A program made the translations under genes and the position numbers. Shown here in pieces: positions 43,083-47,121 of a stretch of 47,121 nucleotides of DNA. Under the pieces are notes generated by a model that saw only the letters and a list, made by a program, of their open reading frames with translations, was not told the origin of the DNA and did not search any database. This stretch comes from Gracilariopsis chorda (taxonomy: Eukaryota > Rhodophyta > Florideophyceae > Gracilariales > Gracilariaceae): assembly GCA_003194525.1 (NCBI GenBank), contig NBIV01000374.1:1-47121 (forward strand), given 5' to 3'. The first letter of the stretch is position 1; each line of letters begins with the position of its first letter.

Positions 43083-45120
43083 ACACTATGGGGTTTGAAC
43101 GGGACGCCAACGTTTGCAATGACATTGTGAGCTCTGCATACTACGATTGAACTTCGAGAAAGAACACGATACAGGGTTATGGCAACGAGCCTTTGTTTTA
43201 CTTTTATACATTCTGATCCTACCGCGTGTACTCCGGCAGCTTTTTCTAATAGATGATGGAAGCACTTTATGACTCGTTCTTCGTCGAACAGGGGTCTCTG
43301 CCTTGTGTAAATGACATCGTAGCACCTTTGATGAATCTTGGCAAGTGATCGTGAAGGTTGCCGTGAGCTGCACTGTGTAGCCGTTTGCACTAGAAACGTT
43401 GCTTATCACTTGAACATCTACGTCTTTCGAAGATGGTCGGTAGATGAGTGCAGAAACTGTCATTTCTTCAGCAGCTTCGATACTTGCCCATGCTGCGGGA
43501 CTTGTGACGGAGATGACTGAAATGACTCGAAGTTGTTTGGCATCCTCAAAGGCATGCTCGACGTAAAGCAACGCGTACGATAAATTGAACATAGAATTTG
43601 CCCACCATCCATAAGGTTAGTACCACTTGTTTCACCAATATCACTTACGCTTAGCTAAGTTGACCGCGGTACAATGTGCTTGAGAGTCTTCGGTGAAGAT
43701 GCGCTCGTACTTGTTCTTGCGCAGGACTTCAGCTTTAGTTTCAAGCTGTTTCTAAGTTACGCCTCGTGGAGGTAGCCAGTTTCTGAATATTCTTTGTCAC
43801 AGCCCTTCTTGGTTTTTGGATCCATCCCCCTTCGTTACGACAGTAACTGGTCAGAATCACCTTGCGCGCTTTCTCTCGCCTGACGGTCCAGTCTCGCGGA
43901 GATCAACCAAGACGTAGAGGTGCTGTTGGTCTGCGTAGGATGCCCTAGCATTCACTGCGATTTAGAGCTTCGTGTCGACCAGCTTCGTGAGACTCAGGTT
44001 TGTTACTGCCATGAGAGCGTAGTCAGAATCGCAATATCTTCCTGCTGCCTCGGTTTGCAACCAATCAAATAGCATCATGCACTCTTTCCATTCCAGAGGC
44101 ATCGAATTCAACTACTAGTTCGTTGCTCACGGCATGTTCTTTCAAATCTGCACTTCGTGAACCTGTTGAGGCGGTAGATGGCAAATCTGACGAAGACACC
44201 CCGGGAAATGTGACCTCACCCAAAGTAGAAGAACAATTAATCTGCTTCTCATCGTCATGCATCTAATCATGCCGCGAAGAAACGGCTCTGAGTAATGGCA
44301 GTTCTTGTAAATACAGTCTTCTCCATGGGCTATGTGAGCCTTTGATTCTAAGTAGTCATCGCTGACGCCACGAGCACCATCTGTTTGTACAGTACATTCT
44401 GTGGTGTAGAAATCCCTAGAAGATGGGTCGAAGGGACTGGCCTGTTAGCTCGCTTCTAGTCTCGTAGGTCTCCAGTTTCCCTCGAAGCGGTTAGAACGGA
44501 GGCTTCGGTATCTACGCTGAATTTCAAGAATGCATCAGAGGGCGAGAAGTCATTCATTCCTGGGCGATGGCAGAACATTTGTCATGAAAAGGGTCTGAAC
44601 TACGGTTTCTTTCATTGATCTGAAAGACCTGGACCCTCTTGTTTCTACTCCAGATACCAATGGTTCTTCGCTAGATGCCTCGGGTGTGTATCGTTTCTCG
44701 TATTCTTCTCTGCTGTAAAGCAGTTCTTGGTACTCATCGGAGGTGCTCGCTGTATCCATAGTTTCCTTAGCAAATGCGTCACTGTGGTTGATTGGAGTAG
44801 GTAATAACGTGTTCTGATTCGATCAAGGAAGAGGTTTTTACGTAAATGCTGCCCAAAACTTCTCTGGTAGTTCTGTTTTCCTGCCTGCTTCCTAACTTTT
44901 GTGGGATCAATTGTTGACGTCTTCCGTTGTTCTTTGCTTTAGGTTTTGCCAAGCCTTCTTCAGTGTGACATAAATCTGGAATGATTACCAGGCTGACCTT
45001 GGCATGCTCTGGGTGATATACCTCACCAATCTGCCCATCATTCCGATGGCTTGTACGTCTAGTAGTCGTTTGGTATCCATGTAGGTCGGTAGCCCTTCGC
45101 ATGTATCCTCAATGTCATCA
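43083..45120 (-). pseudogene. unidentified decayed minus-strand coding stretch
   Basis: Minus-strand frames look protein-like in series: 45102-44779 (VSLVIIPDLCHTEEGLAKPKAKN), 44759-44550, 44262-44065, pieces around 44.0-43.7 kb (NARASYADQQHLYVLVDLRE, ILTSYCRNEGGWIQKPRRA), 43592-43086 (YALLYVEHAFEDAKQLRVIS, SPAAWASIEAAEEMTVSALI) and 43390-43100 (RPLFDEERVIKCFHHLLEKA). Some of these may be chance. I recognise no domain. If one gene, it converges on the 3' end of the ligase pseudogene and would be heavily mutated. Confidence 0.3.
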
Positions 45121-45254
45121 AAACTCAGCATGACAAGAAGAAGAAGATTTAGCTATCGTTGGGAAAGCTATGCCAACTTGGCAAACCGACAGAGAGAAGA
45201 AACCTGCTCCCACTTCCAACAAAAGGCGCGTAATATTCAACTCAATCCAAAATT

Positions 45255-45300
45255 TGAAATTTGTGGTTGTATTTGGACTCCAAAATAACCACAAATTTCA
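45255..45300. repeat. long near-perfect hairpin
   Basis: The arms TGAAATTTGTGGTTGTATTT and AAATAACCACAAATTTCA are complementary over about 22 bp with one or two irregular positions near the loop; the innermost 14 bp next to each outer end are exact. It directly abuts the CAGTGCCC sequence proposed as the hAT terminus. Confidence 0.7.
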
Positions 45301-45320
45301 GTGCCCGTGCGCGCCGCACG
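45299..45320 (+). repeat. possible hAT terminal inverted repeat
   Basis: CAGTGCCCGTGCGCGCC starts about 300 bp before the first ATG of the hAT gene. hAT elements commonly begin CAG.G, often with GC-rich subterminal motifs like those seen here. The other end lies outside the window, so the pair and the 8-bp duplication cannot be tested. Confidence 0.35.
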
Positions 45321-45597
45321 TGTGCCACTGTGCGGCTGCGCTGGTGTAGATTATGGAACGAGGTAACCATTTACCTCAAGAACTCATGCAAAAATGCATA
45401 CTGCAACCCAATCCGCCAGTTCTTCCTCCTTTCATTTTCAGTCAGCTGCTCTCCCTCACACCCAGTTCCCTAATAAGAACTGTGTCCTTCTACGGTTTGC
45501 TTTCTACTCTCTAGCCACTCAAGCGTTGTATTTGAGTTTTTCTCTTTTCAATTCCGCTTCACGTTGCGCTCTTGCCTATCATCCCCTACGTTCAGCC

Positions 45598-47121
45598 ATG
45601 TCGACACAAGAAGCTGCGCTGACATCGGACAATTCTTCCCACAGTTCGAAAAAACGTAGGGGACGCAAGAAAAGGTGGATTACAGAGTGCTTTGTCCAAG
45701 AATACACATCAAATTCCTCCGGTTCTGGAGTTCGGTTGCAAATATCTTGCAAGGCTTGTGCGTATATGTTCTACGATTCTACCCGAATGCAACGCAGCTA
45801 GGAAAACACGTCTTGGATTGCACCAAAACGGCGAAGAAGGTAAAAGAACGCTTGATCTTAGAGAATGAGCACTACGCAGATCAGTATCGGAAACTTGGAA
45901 GCGAGCGCTAAGAGAATGGCCTCCAAGAACATTGATGCTTACTATCAGCAGTTCGTAAACCGGACTAAAGGTTCTGTCAACGCAGGTCTACAGCACAGCT
46001 TTGGACGTTGATTTTTGATGGGTGGAAGGACGAGCAGCAAGCAACCTTGTCAATGTTCTATTGTCCATCACTGGAATAAACCGTACGAGAAAGACTTTCT
46101 TTCTCCGATCCAAATATACTGGATCAGAGAAATGTGATGCTTCGTTGTATGCAAACATTGTCGCCGACACAATGGTGGATTTCGGGGATATGAAGAATAT
46201 ACCGGGGTCACAAGTGACGATACAAGGGCGTGTGAGGTTGCGAAGGCGAAGCTAGTGGGTCGATTCAATTGGCTGATTAGTTGCCATGATCAGACACATT
46301 TCGCCAACCTTTTAATGCAGGATCGGAGCGTTAGCGTGGATTAAGGATGTACTGGATGTGATATCAACCCTTGTTACGGACCTGAGAAACCGTCCGAAAC
46401 TTTACTTTCGGTTCAAATAATTGAAAGAGGAGTACAACGCAACACTACGAAGCAATGGGTACGAAGCAAAGACAAAGGAGTTGGACAAATGTTCGCGCTT
46501 GCTCCACCGCGAACTGCCATATTGCCGGTGAAGATGGCGACTACTAGGTTTGCGAGCTCTGAGGGAATGATTCAATCTTTTGTTCGCAGCCATACTGTGT
46601 ACAGGAGACTAGTGGGTTGCCAGGACTTTGCTTTGAACCTGTTTGATTCTCGAAATAACGAAAGAAGGATGTTTTCCGAGACAGCCGTTGGCGATGACAC
46701 TCTATTCGAAAAGTGTCTTGATGTTTATCATGTTTTGAGGGTTGTGAGACAGTATTTAAGGTTCTTTGATAATGAAGAAAGCTTCATTTCTGAGGTGCTA
46801 CCGGTTACCCTGCGACTCCGCCAGCAGCTTGGAGAGCTGCCAGCGACCCCTTTTTCACCCCGGAAAGAAAGGGCGACATGTTGCAAGTATTCGAGGACCG
46901 GATGGTGGTTACCCGGCGAAAAGTTCCGTTATTGACGCCACTGAACTATGTGGCATATGCTTTGGATATAAGTAGTGCTCGCGAAGACATTTCAGAATAT
47001 AATGTGCACATTCTTAATCAGATGCGCACGTTTATATCTTCGGATGCTTTTCCACCATCTGCAAAGCTTCCGAGCGCCGGTGGAGTGGATGGTGCTATGC
47101 AGAACTTGTTTGAAGAATTTT
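45598..47121 (+). pseudogene. hAT-type transposase with BED-like finger and DUF659-like region, partial
   Basis: From ATG at 45598: SKKRRGRKKRWITECF, then ISCKACAYMF and, after a frame change, LGKHVLDCTKTAKKVKERL, a BED-type C-x2-C...H-x4-C finger. The body continues across frames with RKRMASKNIDAYYQQF, INRTRKTFFLRSKYTGSEKC, LYANIVADTMVDFGDMKNIP, a VTSDDTRACEVAKAKL frame (the T.DNA..C..A..L block of DUF659 hAT proteins, here SDD for TDN), and VGRFNWLISCHDQTHFANLL, the HCI...L equivalent. 46489-46935 follows with LDVYHVLRVVRQYLRFFDNE. Stops and frameshifts throughout; the C-terminal dimerisation domain would lie beyond the window. Confidence 0.72.

Noticed and set aside
1..47121. tRNA, rRNA, riboswitch, CRISPR and bacterial operon signals
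   Set aside because: No cloverleaf-compatible A/B boxes, no rRNA-like core, no evenly spaced direct repeats, and no ribosome-binding-site-led gene strings were seen. Despite the LigA pseudogene the region is eukaryotic in character.

Overview
The window reads as a transposon graveyard from a eukaryotic nuclear genome with middling GC content. I see no bacterial operons, no tRNA or rRNA genes, no CRISPR array, and no convincing intact host gene. Nearly every recognisable protein belongs to a eukaryotic mobile-element family: Helitron, Ty1/copia, Ty3/gypsy chromovirus, Mutator-like (MULE), PiggyBac-like, DDE_1/pogo-like and hAT. Almost all are broken by stops and frameshifts. This mix, and especially the PiggyBac-like proteins with DDD..G/R and ADRGY motifs, reminds me of red algae or oomycetes. 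I cannot decide the lineage from the sequence alone.

Layout. 1-1.8 kb: minus-strand remnant of a DDD..R/DRDY transposase. 2.0-3.6 kb: non-coding repeats (a GGGTGA motif cluster, ~65-bp tandem units, several strong hairpins). 3.6-6.5 kb: broken Helitron Rep on the plus strand. 8.8-13.75 kb: two truncated copia elements, both on the minus strand. 15.5-16.7 kb: the end of a second gypsy integrase. 17.48-23.79 kb: a MULE with long terminal inverted repeats that encodes, in order, a Ulp1-type protease, a zinc-binding/WRKY-GCM1-like region, a MULE transposase core and a SWIM finger, all degenerate. 26.92-31.60 kb: the youngest-looking element, with an uninterrupted 1062-codon ORF that combines a PiggyBac-like DDE transposase, a YqaJ/lambda-exonuclease-like PD-(D/E)XK nuclease and a PiggyBac-type Cys-rich C-terminus; an arginine/glycine-rich upstream ORF and palindromic ends complete it.

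31.65-39.39 kb is a three-level nest. A Ty3 chromovirus with both LTRs (32,503-38,376) sits inside a second PiggyBac-like transposase gene and splits it between its first and second catalytic aspartates. The chromovirus reverse transcriptase is in turn interrupted by a 529-bp insertion flanked by a perfect 6-bp duplication. 39.5-40.7 kb: a DDE_1/pogo-like transposase. 41.6-43.1 kb: the C-terminal two thirds of an NAD+-dependent DNA ligase (LigA), in order but scattered over many frames, which is unexpected in this setting. 43.1-45.1 kb: an unidentified decayed minus-strand coding stretch. 45.3 kb to the window end: a degenerate hAT transposase.

The genes do not form a pathway. Each element carries its own mobilisation functions, and the nesting gives a relative order of insertion: PiggyBac-like gene first, then the chromovirus, then the 529-bp element. 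The intact PiggyBac-nuclease element is probably the most recent arrival.
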